The notes under the pieces are model-generated. The model was not told the origin of the DNA and did not search any database. It worked only from the letters and a program-made list of their open reading frames with translations. Below, one piece after another: positions 12,263 through 24,480 of a stretch of DNA of 64,000 nucleotides. The position numbers and the translations under genes were made by a program. Within the stretch, counting starts at the first letter, position 1, and each line of letters begins with the position of its first letter. Source of the DNA: Peromyscus leucopus (lineage: Eukaryota; Chordata; Mammalia; Rodentia; Cricetidae); the NCBI RefSeq assembly GCF_004664715.2, contig NC_051071.1, positions 86,938,936 through 87,002,935 of the forward strand. The letters are read 5' to 3'.

Positions 12263-13389
12263 AGTCGGGACAACTGCTAAATTATCTAAATTATTCTCAG
12301 AAATAAGCAAGATCATATAATGAACCAAATGTCAGACCCCTGAAGTGATGGTCCATTTGTAATTTTACTCACTTGTGTCTAATGTTGTGCTACTGATTTT
12401 AGTTGGAGAGGTAAGGTGAGTGCTGCATGTTAGGGTGGGGATCTGGCTGGTGGCCTCATGGGACACTTTCTGGGGAAGTCATGGATATCTAATCAGATAG
12501 GGACACCTGAAAATGAGGCTGCTTTTGAACACATGCTGTGCAGTGGGACTGTATAAAATTAGTGTCAGATGACAGGCAGTCAGGCACCTGCATTGAGAGG
12601 TCGACCCTTAGAAGTTTTGAAAGTGGGGATAAAGTGAAAACATCATTTAGATGTGTAGGGAAAGGGAGGCAGCCATGTGGTGGGGTGAGTAAAGCTGGTG
12701 ACGGGGTGGAGGGATGGGGAAGGATAAAATGAAGGAAGGTGTTAGTTGTGAAATTATCAACTCTTGGTAAATGTGGGAAAAGAAAGCTAATGGCTGACTC
12801 TAGATTATTTAATATTTTTTTAATGATGAAACTATTGATAATGGGGGTATTAGTACTACAAGATTCTGAACAGTTTCTGAATCCCAAAGCAAGCCTAAAT
12901 GGTGTTTGATGAAATGATTTTTTTTTCTAACTGGATGGAAATTGGCTACCTGTTTCCATTGCATTAGATATTACTGAGCCTCATATGTGATTAATCTATA
13001 AAACCTCATGTTCATCTTAGAAACTCCCTACAGTCCTTAAAATACATGTATTTATTTTTGTTTTCATGTATTTACACATATACACGCATGAGGGGGCTTC
13101 CTGCAGGTGTTATGGCAGGTAGGAAAATGAACCCCGAAAAGATGAGACTAAAAACTTGGATCAGACTGACCACATCAACCTGGATCAAACTTCTGGGAGT
13201 CTGATGCCAGGCAGGTTATTGCCAATATACTTAAACACAATAATTTTGCAAAAAAAGGTTCCTGGTATATTTCAATCCTCAGTGCACAAGGAAGCATAAT
13301 TATATCAAAACTCAACTCAGGGTACATGTCATATCTTCCAAGAAGATGAGTTCTCGAGATAGGCTACCTGGATTAATTTATGGGCCTAG
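12263..13389. other. No gene recognised
   Basis: A 132-codon frame on the - strand (12489-12887) has no domain, and no processed-transcript features surround it. It is treated as chance. Confidence 0.4.
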
Positions 13390-13625
13390 GGGAGGATCTG
13401 GCCTGGTCTTGGTCATACAGATAGTGTAGAGTTTTCTTGGACTATTAGTCACATCTGGTCCTGGTTGTGGGGGCTTGGGAGAGCCCCTAACTGTTCAGGT
13501 AATGTAAGGGTCACTTATTACTAGCCACCTCCAGTCCTGGTTGTAAGAGCTTAATATGGCCTGGCCCATCAGATAATCAGGCTGTCTGTCAATCATGTCC
13601 AATTCCTAGTTTTGAGGTGGAAGAA
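13390..13625. repeat. Degenerate tandem repeat, period about 60-75 bp
   Basis: Phrases of the type 'tctggtcctggttgtggggg' recur near 13394, 13454, 13529 and 13600 with heavy divergence. It may be part of an unrecognised older element. Confidence 0.45.
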
Positions 13626-13744
13626 CAGGTTTTTCATATTTCCCATTGAAAAGACAATCCTGCTTGCTTAATATTCTTGGTTTCCCTGGAGATCTATGGG
13701 TGCAAGGACCTCCGTGCTCCCAACATATGCACACACACACCTAC

Positions 13745-13828
13745 ATATTTGCAGGCCTTGGGATGGAATCTGGGGCTTTGTGCATGCCAGGCAAGAACTT
13801 TACTACTGAGTCACACCCTCGGCCTACA
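13745..13828 (-). repeat. ID/B4-type SINE fragment
   Basis: The + strand reads 'ggccttgggatggaatctgg', 'tttgtgcatgccaggcaaga', 'ctactgagtcacaccctcgg', the complement of the tRNA-derived ID/B4 head. A CA-rich stretch lies just before it. Confidence 0.75.
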
Positions 13829-15324
13829 CTGCAGCTTTTCTTTTATACTAAGGTTGTGATTTAAGTTGTGTTAACATACTAGAATATTCACAGTGACATC
13901 CATTTATGTTTAAATTAGTGAAGTCCTAACATAGCTCCATGAAAAGTAAATATTGTTAGAATATCCCACCAATGGCTTGTTAATTTCTTCTTAACATTTT
14001 ATTTTATGATACACAGCCTGAAGCTTTGATCTTGTAAATATTTAGCTGCCACCCCTCTGTTCTATTATTCATTCCTTCATTATAGGGCAAATCCCAGGAA
14101 ACATTAGATAATGGGCTGTGTAAGCCTAAGGGTGATGCTGAGTAGTTTAATAGGAAAAAGGGAAAAATAAAAGTTAAAGATCTGGAATATAAAAAGATGT
14201 TCCTATGTTCCTTACTGGATACTTGCAAATCACTTTTGCCTCTTCGACATCTGCACTAGTTTTAAAGGATTTTTCATATGAATTTGATGAGAAGTTGAGT
14301 GTATGCATGTGTGTACATGCAAGCACATGTGTGTGTCTGAAATTGTTTTTGTGAAGCATTCTCTCTGACTGTGAAAATGCAATAATAATTTCTAATTCTT
14401 ATTCTCATGATTTTCATCTTTCTCAGATAATTCTACATCCAACTAAAAGCATCTTTGCTTAACATTGTTAAGTATTTTATTTTTATCTAAGCCTGGGAAA
14501 GTCACACTTGAGTTTTGCATGAGTAATTTCCTAGGGTCTAGGGATGTCTAGCTGAACTAAACAGGTGACTATAGATAGTAGCATCTAGAGTAATTGAGCA
14601 TGTACTACTCATGTAATAATGAAATTCTCAGGCCTCAGGTCTTTGTAATTTTCCAACCAAGATGACAGTGCTCTATAGCTGCTTCTCTTTAAGAAGCACA
14701 AAGTAGTTTATGACTTTCACTGATTATTTTCAATTCATAAAAAAACCAAGTCCTGTTTGGCCTAGATTGAGAATATTGCTGTGTCACAGCCGTGTTCTTT
14801 GCTGGTCTTCACAAATCTGGGAGGAGAGTCAAACCAGGCCACATCACATGATCACTTCAAAGCTGCAGCAAGAGCAGCCCCCAGTGAGCGAAACCTTCCC
14901 ATGGAAGGTCTCAGAAATAAAACCAAGCACTCAAAACATTACCTGTGTACAGCTAACAAGATGAGAAATTTTGAATGACACATCCATAATCTGAAGCTAT
15001 GACCACAAACATATCATGAATCAAAATCTAGAGAATAGATTTCAGCATTGAGTCTTGATTATGTTATGGAGTTTTTGAATGCACAGGGCTACTCTCTACC
15101 AGAGTTTGTATGATATTTGAGAAACAACGTTAGACCAGTAACTATGAACACAGTCTCCTTGGTCATGTTATGTAGGTCTAAATACCCATTTTTATTTTTA
15201 AATAGCCACTTATTACCAGTAGGGCTGTAGGTACCATTTTGTTCTCTAATTATAATGTGGAAATAATATGGTATGTATGTCATAGAGTTACTGATTAGAT
15301 GCATGTATACATGCATTTGTATAC
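13829..15324. other. No gene or named repeat recognised
   Basis: About 1.5 kb of intronic sequence with only short chance frames. Confidence 0.4.
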
Positions 15325-15446
15325 AAACACACTCACATACACACACACAAACATATACAGTTATTCCTCACTATGTATGAAATGTTGAGTCAATGACACA
15401 GCCACACATGCAGAAATATGCCAAAGCTCAAATCTCTTATATAAAA

Positions 15447-15447
15447 T

Positions 15448-15491
<44 letters not shown>
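15447..15491. repeat. (GT)n microsatellite
   Basis: About 22 uninterrupted GT units; a short imperfect CA-rich patch lies upstream at 15325-15360. Confidence 0.98.
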
Positions 15492-15492
<1 letters not shown>

Positions 15493-15704
15493 TTTATCCT
15501 ATGGATACCATCCATTACTATCATTTATTCAGCTGCTCAAACTGTCTCATATTAGGCCAATAAGAGCCACCTCATGCTATTCCTATGTTCTTTTATATTA
15601 CCCCATAGTTCTTGAATGTTACTTTGCTTTCTGATACTCTCTCTCAAGGCCTGGAATCAGCCTTTAGTCAGGGAACACTGGTTTTATGTAGAAGTGAGGA
15701 GCAT

Positions 15705-15835
15705 TTAAAAACCAAAGTGTTGTAGAGCACACAATTAATCAGGAGGCAGAGGCAGCCCAGAGTCTCCACAGAGAAACCTTGTCCTGAACAAAACAAACAA
15801 ACAAACAAAAAACAAAGACAAAGAAAAGAAAAGGA
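15705..15835 (+). repeat. Diverged B1 fragment with A-rich tail
   Basis: 'atcaggaggcagaggcag', 'cagagaaaccttgtcctga' and a CAAA-rich tail match the 3' half of B1. Confidence 0.75.
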
Positions 15836-16489
15836 AACCAAGATGTGTACAAGTTGCTAGCAGCAGTAATTCAATCTTCTAAGCCATCTAGAAGCCCAAA
15901 TAAATATGTTTGATTTTGCTTCTGTATCTACTGCAACCTGAATTCACACATCTCCAATTCCAAACTCAGACCACAGTATGCAGTCTAGTTTCCCTAAGAA
16001 AGCTGGCTTCCTACTGTGGTTAGTGCTTACGCTTATTTGTTCAGTGCGGCAGAACGGAGAAAGGAATTTCAGAATTGCTAACTGATAATGCGGCAAAGGG
16101 GCAAACATACTGACTGGACCTCACAATTTTAAATGGTTTTGAAGAAAATTTAATAATCATAATGATTTGTGGACATAACTGAGGTTGTGTGAACAGTTCA
16201 TGAGTTTAGACAAGCGTCTGTGCACATGGAGCTCATATCCCATCAAAGTATAAAGCATTTCTACCGCCTTAGATGAGTCAAGCTAACACTTGCCCCTAGG
16301 CAGCAGGTATTGTGATGGATGGAGCCTGTTGAGTCAATGCTGCGTGTGCCCGTGGTCACACAGTGACTTCTGCAGACGTGGCCTCTTTCACTGGTGACAG
16401 TGCCGTGGACTCTTCGATATTTGTACACATTTGCGGTTTCCTTTATTGTCACAACTCGCAGGTTTTACAGTTTTTTGTGTATGTACCCA
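15836..16489. other. No gene recognised
   Basis: Intronic sequence. A 63-codon - strand frame at 16261-16452 is unsupported. Confidence 0.4.
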
Positions 16490-16790
16490 TTGATGGATGT
16501 CATTTGAGTTATTTACAGTTTATGACTAATATTAAATAATACACATGGACATTGCTGTATAGATCTTCCTATGAACATATGGATTCCACTTCACTATTAA
16601 GAAATCTAGAATTGGAATTGCTAGATATATGGAGGAGAATGTTTAGTTTTATATAACATTGCTAAACCTTTTGTTGATGTGCTCATATCATTTACACCCC
16701 TACTAGACTGCAGGAAACTTTCGTTATTCCAGACCCTCACCAACCACTTATATTTTCCATGCAAATGTATGTGCAGTGATATCTTATGGT
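16490..16790 (-). mobile_element. Ancient L1 3' fragment
   Basis: Antisense signature of the L1M-type ORF2 tail: 'gatggatgtcatttgagtta', 'tctagaattggaattgctag', 'ctcaccaaccactta'. Strongly decayed. Confidence 0.65.
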
Positions 16791-16800
16791 GGTTTAAATA

Positions 16801-18835
16801 TCCATTAATTTGATATGCAGTGATGCTGGGACATTTTCATGTGATCCTTGAAGCTTTGTATATCTTGCATTGGAAAGCACTCTGAACTCATATGGTCCAG
16901 TTAGGATTATTGTCTTTTTATTATTGAGTTGTAGGAGTGTTTATCCTGGAAAGACATCTTATGGCTGATGCATGCATTGTAAAGATCTCATGTTCTCTGA
17001 CTAACCCATGCATTGTCTTAAGGAAGTTTCTGAACAAACAGAAAATGTTGTTTAAAGTCTACATTGTAATTTCATACTGTTGCTTTCTTTACTATTAAGC
17101 CACTTCCTGCCTAAGACTGCACATTTATATGCCTATGTTTCCTTTTATAAGGTTTGAGTTTCCTGTTTTGGTTTATGATCTATGTTGAGTGAACCTTAGC
17201 ATACATACAAAATAGTAAACTATATGATTTAAGCTTCGATCATTGTTATTTTAAAGATAAAATTTCTCAGAGATATTTTGGTGTTTCTTTTCACTTATGT
17301 GGTGATTTATTAACAACAGCTCACACTGAATTAAGTAGAAGGAAACCCAATTGTTTAGTTTACCAGGAATGAGCAGTATCCCACAAGCTCAGTGGAAGAT
17401 AGTCCAGGGCAGACCTGAGGGACCAGAGCCAGGTTCTATTTTCCAAAGACCCCTCTCTGCCATTTCCCCACACCACTTGTCTCTGCATGCTTTCATTTTG
17501 TAGAAATCTTATTATCATGGATGATGAATGCTGTCAGCCTACATGTTATTCTTCCAGTGTCTCTGTCTCCTCCATAAAAAAATGCTCTGGGTGACATGAG
17601 TAAGTCACATGTGCCTTCTCTAGGCCTAGGCTGGCATGGTTTCTATAGCGCTCAGGGCCTCTGAGTAACCAGGTGCAGGTCTGTTCCTACTGCAGGAACA
17701 TCAGGCTCAATCAGAACAAAAAGGCTTGTAGGACACAGCATCCTCCCAGGAGTGCTCTGGACATTCCAGATACATACCACCAAGGTGCCTACTTTGTAAA
17801 AACTCCATGCGTAGGATTTCTTTTTCTCTTTTGAATGCAAGATAAATTGAATATATCTCACTATAGTAAAGCTAGCTCGCTATTTGGCTTAGCTAAAATA
17901 AAGCATGAATTAATGATTTTGAAGCATTAAAATGTGCTCAAATTATGAGAGTAATTAAATCTTATTAAATATCACGATTTGACAAATCACAGCCCATTCT
18001 GACAGGAATAATCTTGAGAAAGTAGAATAGAAGTTGGGTAATTTTTATCTCTACTTTGGCATCATCTCCCCGGCTTGTCCAAACTCTAATGAAAAAGTTG
18101 TCTTGTCGGTACTTTGGCATGATGAACCACTGTGCTAGTAATTGAGGTTCAGTGATTAGGTCTGGATTTATATACTTAGGGAGCCTAATAATTTTCCTGG
18201 CCCTATAGAGCAGGCCTGGTGGTGTTCAGCCCACAGGATTAATTGACAAAGAGGAAGTAGTCCTTATTGGAAATCATTAAGCACCTCAGGCTTTCATGTG
18301 AAGGGGAAACCTGAAAGTTCCCTGGAGACAAATGACTAACTCAGTCAAGTTGCCTGCTTGTCTGTTCTTTGAAGTGTGGTTGAATAAAAGGCTAGCCCCA
18401 CAGAGAGGCTTGGAATGGTAATGTAATCGATAGCATTTGATTTTCCCAGGTTGGACCCTCTAAAGGAACTTAATATTAAAGCAGTGTTTCATGAAGGCTT
18501 TTGTATAAGCTTAAAAATACGCCCACAGGGGAACAAGGTTGGAGGGACTCTATAATCCTAAGACACAAAGACTGTTGCTCTATGAGAGAGGAGGCCCAGG
18601 GAGATGCTTCCCCCAGCAGGCTTGGCAGTCTTCTGAGATCCTAGGAACTCCCACTCCCTCTCTCTTGTACATGCAGATTCAACTTCATCTCCATTGCTTG
18701 CTCTCACCTTTGGTCACATAATTCCATCTAAGATTTAGATGTGGAAACCTTCTGGATACTGTTTTCAAGACAAAAGTTGACTGTGGACAAGAGGTATAGG
18801 AGAATGCAGGAGCCCCTTAGCTTTTGATGCTATTT
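16801..18835. other. No gene or named repeat recognised
   Basis: About 2 kb of intron with dense stops. No motif seen. Confidence 0.4.
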
Positions 18836-18841
18836 GAAGAG

Positions 18842-19377
18842 TGTAGTTGGTTGTTTTTCTTTCTTTTTTTTTTCTCTCTTTACTCTTTGGATCTCCCAAA
18901 TAAATACACACACAGAGTCTTATTTTTTTCTTATGAATGCCTGACCTTAGCTTGGCTTGTTTCTGGCCAGCTTTTCTTAACTTAAATTATCCCATCTATT
19001 TTTTGTCTCTGGGCTTTTACCTTTTTCTATTTCTGTGTTCCTTTCTTTACTTCTTACTCCTTTGCTGGCTGTGTAGCTGGGTGGCTGGCCCCTGGAGTTC
19101 CCCTTCTTCTCTTTTTCTCAATCCTTGATCCTTTTTGTCTCTTTTCCTCTTTCTATTTATTCTCTCTGTCTGGCAGCCTGCCTATCCCTCTCCTACCTTG
19201 CTATTGGCCGTTCAGCTCTTCATTAGACCAATCAGTTGTTTTAGGCAGGCAAAGTGACACAGCTTCACAGAGTTAGGCAAACACAACATAAAAGAATGCA
19301 ACACTTCTTTGCATCATTAAACAAATATTCCACAGCACAAACAAATGTGACACAACCTAAACTAATATTCCATAACA
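18842..19377 (-). mobile_element. Solo LTR of an ERV, 536 bp
   Basis: Antisense LTR. Read on the - strand it opens TGTTATGGAATATTAG and ends ACTACA. It has CCAAT-type motifs ('gattggtctaatgaagagct'), an 'agaataaatag' TATA/poly(A)-type element and a purine-rich region. Flanks GAAGAG (18836-18841) and GGAGAG (19378-19383) are a 6-bp duplication with one mismatch. The same family recurs at 55002-55503. Confidence 0.8.
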
Positions 19378-19383
19378 GGAGAG

Positions 19384-20582
19384 TCTAGTCATACTGGTCT
19401 AATTAATATAAAAGAAGGAATTATTCAGCACGTATTTACTTTTCCTTGCTTTGGATTTTTCTTTTTAGTAACTATAGAATCAAATGAAACTTCCCATAGT
19501 TTGGTTTTCATTCAGCTAGTACTCTCCCCTAGTGTAGAGAGGCTGACTTCCTCTCCCATTCCTAGTGGCGTTAGTGGCATGCCATCAGTGGGTGGCACAC
19601 CTCAGTGTCCAGTGATAGTCAGGGATACTTTCAGTTCCTCATTTGCTCACGGAACTAGAGTGGAGCCTCCCTGTCCTTCCATGGGAGGTTGATTGACTGT
19701 AACCGCTTCGATTGCCATACTGAGAGGACATTCAGGGGTGCAGCCAGGTGATTAGTAATGTCTGTTGGGTGCTGAATGCCTCCTTTCTGCCGCCATCAGT
19801 AGAGCAATCATTTTGATTGATTTCCATCCTGTTGAGGGTATCTGCAGTGGGAAGTTCAATTGTCCTTTTCACGCATTTCTCAGATGGGGAAGTGAAGGCA
19901 GGAAATACTTAGATGAGGATTAAAATACTTTCCTCACTAATTGAATAAAACCTCCTTACAAGGAAGCCTGTGCTCTCCACAAATTTTAAATAAAATACAG
20001 TATTAGATAGACATCAAACACAAAGGGAATACTTTAAGAGGTGGTATTTTTATAGTTTTCATATGAGAACTCTTTTCTTTCCTATGAAAATAATTACATA
20101 AATATTGAAGATTATAACAGAGAATGTAGATTGAGGTTTAGCATGTATTCCACCGTTTACATATATTTTTATAATTGTCCAATGTCTGACATTTTTAACA
20201 ATTTAATTTGAAATAATCAAGCAACAGGACCTTTTTGTGTATCCCCAGTAATGGAGCTGCAGATTTACAAGGCTCTTACTTTGAGTCCTACAGTGTATCC
20301 TGTTGATGTCCATTTTAAACTTCTCATCCTTAACTGTTGTACTTTATTCCATTCTCCTTGTTTTCCTCACAGATGTTTTCAGGGACTGTTTATGGTTAAC
20401 AATGATTATTGAAGATAGCATTCAGCAAAAACATACTAATTTTCTTTTCTCAATAATTTCTGAGGTCCAGTTTCTCTTTAAACCATGGCACTTGAATCAG
20501 GATTAGATGGGAGAGTTTGGTGTGCATTGGCCTCTAGCATCTTCAAATGGTTTACGACTCTTGTACAGTGTTCTTGACAGTG
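19384..20582. other. No gene recognised
   Basis: Intronic sequence. Nothing nameable by eye. Confidence 0.4.
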
Positions 20583-20808
20583 TTTATTTATGTTCTTTAA
20601 ACTTTATTTTATGTGTGTGGGTGTTTGCTTTGTGAATGTCTGTGTACCACATGCATGCAGTACCCATGGAAGCCAGAAGAGAGCCTCAGATCTCCTGAAA
20701 TTGGATTTGTAAGTGGTCATGAGCCACCACATGTGTGCAGGGAATCAAACCCTGGGCCACCACAAGAGCGGTGTGCTCTTAACTACTGAACCATCCTGTC
20801 AGTCCCTC
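20583..20808 (-). repeat. B2/B3 SINE
   Basis: Reverse complement of a tRNA-derived B3: 'ttattttatgtgtgtgggtg', 'gaagccagaagagagcctca', 'ggaatcaaaccctgggccac', 'cttaactactgaaccatcc'. The last blocks are the complement of the Pol III promoter-bearing head. Confidence 0.9.
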
Positions 20809-20904
20809 TCAGAATTCTGACCCTTCTCAGGCTATGGGGGTCAATTTCAGTATACTGCAAGGATTGACTCGTGTTTTTTTTTTATTCTTTATTTGCCAAT
20901 TTAC

Positions 20905-22040
20905 CATTTATTCATTTAATTTTTGAGTGTTTACTGAATGCCAGTTGCTATAGTGGGTCCCAGGGACCGCAGTCCATGAACATGCAGCTTTGTCTGGGAT
21001 GACATGGAGACATGAGAGGTGCTTCCTGTCTGGGTGATGCATCTGCTCTGGGAAGCTCTCAGCGAGACCAGACATTAGCCTCAAAGGTAGCGAGGAGAGT
21101 GCACGAAAACCCAAGGCCCTTGCAAGTTACTGTAATAAGTAAAGTCCCTTCTGACAACAGATTTAGGTTCCTGAACTTCATCTTGGTGCTGACAAGATCT
21201 CTGTTAGACACTTTGCAGTTTTGGGCATAGCATCCTTATTCTTTGATGTGTTCATTACACAAAGGAAGGGTGTGGTGAAGAGGAATCAAAAAGAAAAGTA
21301 TTTTGCTCTTCAGTTTCCATTAATTGGCATGTTATGGCTTTCTCCTTAAAACAATCTCACTCTTACATCATTTTGTGTGCACTTCTGTTGGTAATGAGCA
21401 GATTTGCAAAGCCTTCTCTAGTCCAAACTCCTGCGTGAATCTAAAGCTACAGGATCCATTTTTTAAAAACCATTTTCTAGTTTCATGCTTTTGACAGTTT
21501 TGTATCTCAGGGGTTGTTCATGCATTAACACACAGCTGTGCCTCTGAGAGCTGCTTCCTGCCCCCTCTGCTCTGTGCATTGAACAGAAGCAAAGCAACAC
21601 AGGGTGCTGATACATGGGAGGGAGACACAGATAAACAAGTGACACAAAGCCAAAAACTGTAGAAGGCAAAATAAGGTAGTGTGATGGGTGAGGAATGCAG
21701 GGTTTGAGTAAGACACTCAGGTGCATCCTCGGGGTAAGGTGACATTTGAATGGACACTCAGATGAGGATGAGCTAGCCATCAAAGCCACGGGGGCAGCAT
21801 TCTGGGAAAGGCAGATGGGATCACACAGCCTTTCAAGGCCAGGCCCAATATTTTAGATTTAACTCTGAGTATAAATGAGTAATTATTGGCAAAGCTCAAG
21901 CATTACAATATCATGACCTGATTTGTTTTCTATGAGGAAATCCTGCTGTCATGGATGGAATGTATAATACTGTTGCAGTAAGAATGGATTCAAGGAGCAG
22001 ATAGAAAGTCAGAACAGCAATTTGAGAAGAGGTGTAAGAG
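20905..22040 (+). mobile_element. L2-type LINE 3' fragments
   Basis: 'gagtgtttactgaatgccag' at 20922 and a later block ('tgacatttgaatggacactc', 'gcattctgggaaaggcagat', 'agtcagaacagcaa') follow the order seen in L2 3' ends. A non-matching stretch lies between them. Ancient. Confidence 0.5.
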
Positions 22041-22239
22041 TTCTGGAGCTGTGCAAAGTGTTGTCTAGAATTCTAAGGTGTTGCTCTGTCTCTGTAAACT
22101 TATCTTCATACGAATGAGCATGTACCTGTATGTGTGAGGCAGGGGCATGTGGGGAGGAGATTCCATTTAGGATTGAAATGCACACATCCATATTACACTA
22201 CTTTGTTTTCTGTTTATAAAACAAAATTCTTGGGCCTGG

Positions 22240-22640
22240 ATCATTTACAAAGAATGTCTTTAATTCCTGGTGAAGGAGGCTGGAGGTCTGAGGTGAGCAG
22301 CCCCATTTCTTGGCTCTTTGGTCCGGGTCTTATGGCAGAAGGTATCACGGCAGAGGGAAAGGATCAAACAAGATCCAGCAAGACAGGAAGCCGAGAGGGT
22401 CACTGTGACCTTCTCTAGTAATAGAAACTTGCCATTTTTAGAATTTTCCAGGGAGAATTGCATTAGTTCCTTCTGAAGGTAACAATGAATCCCAGAGACC
22501 TAAATAACTCCCGATCGGACCCAACTCTGAAGGGATCCACACCTCCCCGCATTGCCACACCAGAGCTAAGTTTTTAGCACACTCAAACCGGAATACAGAG
22601 TGTTTAATGCCTGTTACTAGGAGGTGAAGACTTTTGCGAT
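22240..22640 (+). repeat. Old interspersed repeat, family not assigned
   Basis: Resembles the 9630-10010 element ('aaagaatgtctttaattcct', 'ttatggcagaaggtatcacg'). Boundaries and family are uncertain. Confidence 0.35.
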
Positions 22641-23174
22641 GGAGGCATTTTCTCTTGCTCTCTCCCATTCTCTCTATGGCCGCTTCTAATTCTTTCTGCC
22701 TGTGTTGTTCCTATTCACACTTGTACTCCTTCGTAGCATATTCCTGCCTTACTTTTACTTTCGGCCAACCTCCCACGAATGTATAGATTATGCTGGCAGT
22801 TCACTGTCTTGTTCCTGGTTTCCCCATACCCAACCAACTGAGCATCGGGGTAGCTTGACTGGGTCATGGAGAGTGGCAGAAAACTGTGTCAGGCCTCACC
22901 AAGATTGGCAGCGAAGTCTGTGTTGAGTAATTATTACCATGGAGATTACAACTGGAAGTGAGGGTGATAGACATTGAAGGACCTGAAGCTAGAGTTTGAG
23001 GTGCGGAAGAGCCAAGCATCTCCTGGGGAGAGCTCTCACAGCAAGCAGTGCCAGGAAAGCAGGGTAGGTAAGGGAAATGCAGTTAAGGATAAACCAGCTT
23101 TGGCCGGATACGGCAGGGAAGCTTTGACACCCTGATTCCAGCACAGAGGGGGTTAACTCGGCATTAAGAACAAT
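22641..23174. other. No gene recognised
   Basis: Unique-looking intron up to the interrupted B4 SINE at about 23175. Confidence 0.4.
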
Positions 23175-23462
23175 GGGGGTGCATGATAAGATAAAAAGGG
23201 AGATTATGGAATCTACTTTTAAAAAGGAACTACTTGTTTTAAATAAGATAAGTAATGAAAATTTTTTGGTCTGAGTTTATCAGATGTTACTGGACTGGAC
23301 ATTGTTAATATATATAATGGAGTTTTCATATGAATCTGTCATGTTAATGGACTAGACATCATTAATGTAAGTTTTGGCTGTATATATTGTATATACTTAT
23401 TGGATAGTTTTTTCTTGTATTAGTTATAAGCTTTTTTTAATTTTAGACAAAAAGAGAGGAGA

Positions 23463-23715
23463 TGTGGTGGTATTGTGTTCACCAAAATATTGTGTACTCT
23501 AATAAAAATATCTGGGGTCAGAGAACAGACAGCCACTAGATACAAAGGCTAGAAAGTGGTGGCACTCACACCTTTGATCCTAGCATTCCAGAGATAGAAA
23601 TCCCTCTGGATCTCTGTGAGTTCAAGGCCACATTGGAAATAGCCAAGCATGGTGACACGCCTTTAATCCCAGAAAGCCAGCCTTTAATCCCAGGGAGTGG
23701 TGGTAGAAAGTAGAA

Positions 23716-23771
<56 letters not shown>

Positions 23772-24023
23772 TGTGAGGACCAGAAACTAGAGGCATTTTG
23801 GGCTGGTTAAGCATGTGGCTGGTTAAGCTTCTAGCAGCAGTTCAGCTGAGAGCCATTGGGATGAGGACACAGAAGCTTCTAGTCTGAGGAAACAGGACCA
23901 GCTGAGCAACTGGCAAGGTGAGATAGCTGTGGCTTGTTTGTCTCTCTGATCTACCAGCATGGACCCCAATAACTTGCCTCGGGTTTGATTTTATCAATAA
24001 GAACTTTTAAGATTCCTGCTACA
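23463..24023 (+). repeat. LTR of the truncated ERV copy, TATA region expanded to (AT)n
   Basis: TG...CA-bounded 561-bp LTR, from TGTGGTGGTATTG to CCTGCTACA, close to identical by eye to those at 25469 and 27314. Where the others have 'gatatataaggcg', this one has a 52-bp (AT)n array at 23718-23769 and lacks the 'aaggcg'. Confidence 0.9.
23718..23769. repeat. (AT)n microsatellite inside the LTR
   Basis: 26 AT units at the position of the LTR TATA box. Confidence 0.98.
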
Positions 24024-24310
24024 GGTGCACTCAATGGATCAAGTGCTTGTTGTCCAAACATGAGAACCAGTGTTCTGTCCCCAGGACCTCCATCAGATCA
24101 GGTACAACAGCATGCATCCGTGATCCCATTGGGCGTGTGGAGAAATGGGTACAGAGACAGGAGAGTTCCTGGAAGCTCTCAGGCCACCTACTCTGGCTTA
24201 CGCTGTGGTAAACAAGAGACCTGCTTCAAAGTAGGTAGAAGGTGAGGAGCAATACTTGTCGTCACCTGATCTCCACACATGCCTTTACTCACACAGAAAA
24301 AGGAATCGGT
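24024..24310 (+). repeat. B4 SINE, interrupted by the upstream ERV
   Basis: 'ctcaatggatcaagtgcttg', 'aacatgagaaccagtgttct', then diverged B1-like right half and 'gatctccacacatgc'. This matches the ID+B1 composite B4. Its first ~10 bp lie at about 23175-23183, before the ERV. Confidence 0.75.
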
Positions 24311-24475
24311 GTGCATATGCATATACACTGTACACATAGGTCAAATACACACAAACACACACAAATGCACACAAACTGCACACTGATCACGTGCACACAC
24401 ATCCATATACACACACTGTACACTAGTCATGTACACACATGCACGCACACACAAACACATGCACACATACAAAGA
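24311..24475. repeat. CA-rich low-complexity tail
   Basis: Imperfect (CA)n with 'gcacacacaaactg' variants, the usual 3' extension of a B4. Frames through it are artefacts. Confidence 0.85.
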
Positions 24476-24480
24476 AAAAG

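Larger units (their letters stand above)
23184..24023 (+). mobile_element. 5'-truncated class II ERV copy (280 bp internal + LTR) with 6-bp TSD
   Basis: About 280 bp of internal sequence ending in a polypurine tract (23449-23462, 'aaaaagagaggaga') runs into a complete LTR. The same internal-plus-LTR block occurs in reverse at 25469-26261. The whole block is flanked by GGTGCA at 23178-23183 and 24024-24029. Joining the flanks without the insert restores a B4 SINE head ('ggggtgcactcaatgg'), which supports a genuine integration. There is no 5' LTR, primer site or coding region. Confidence 0.85.

Noticed and set aside
12489..12887. 132-codon - strand frame
   Set aside because: Low-complexity composition, no domain. 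Probably chance.
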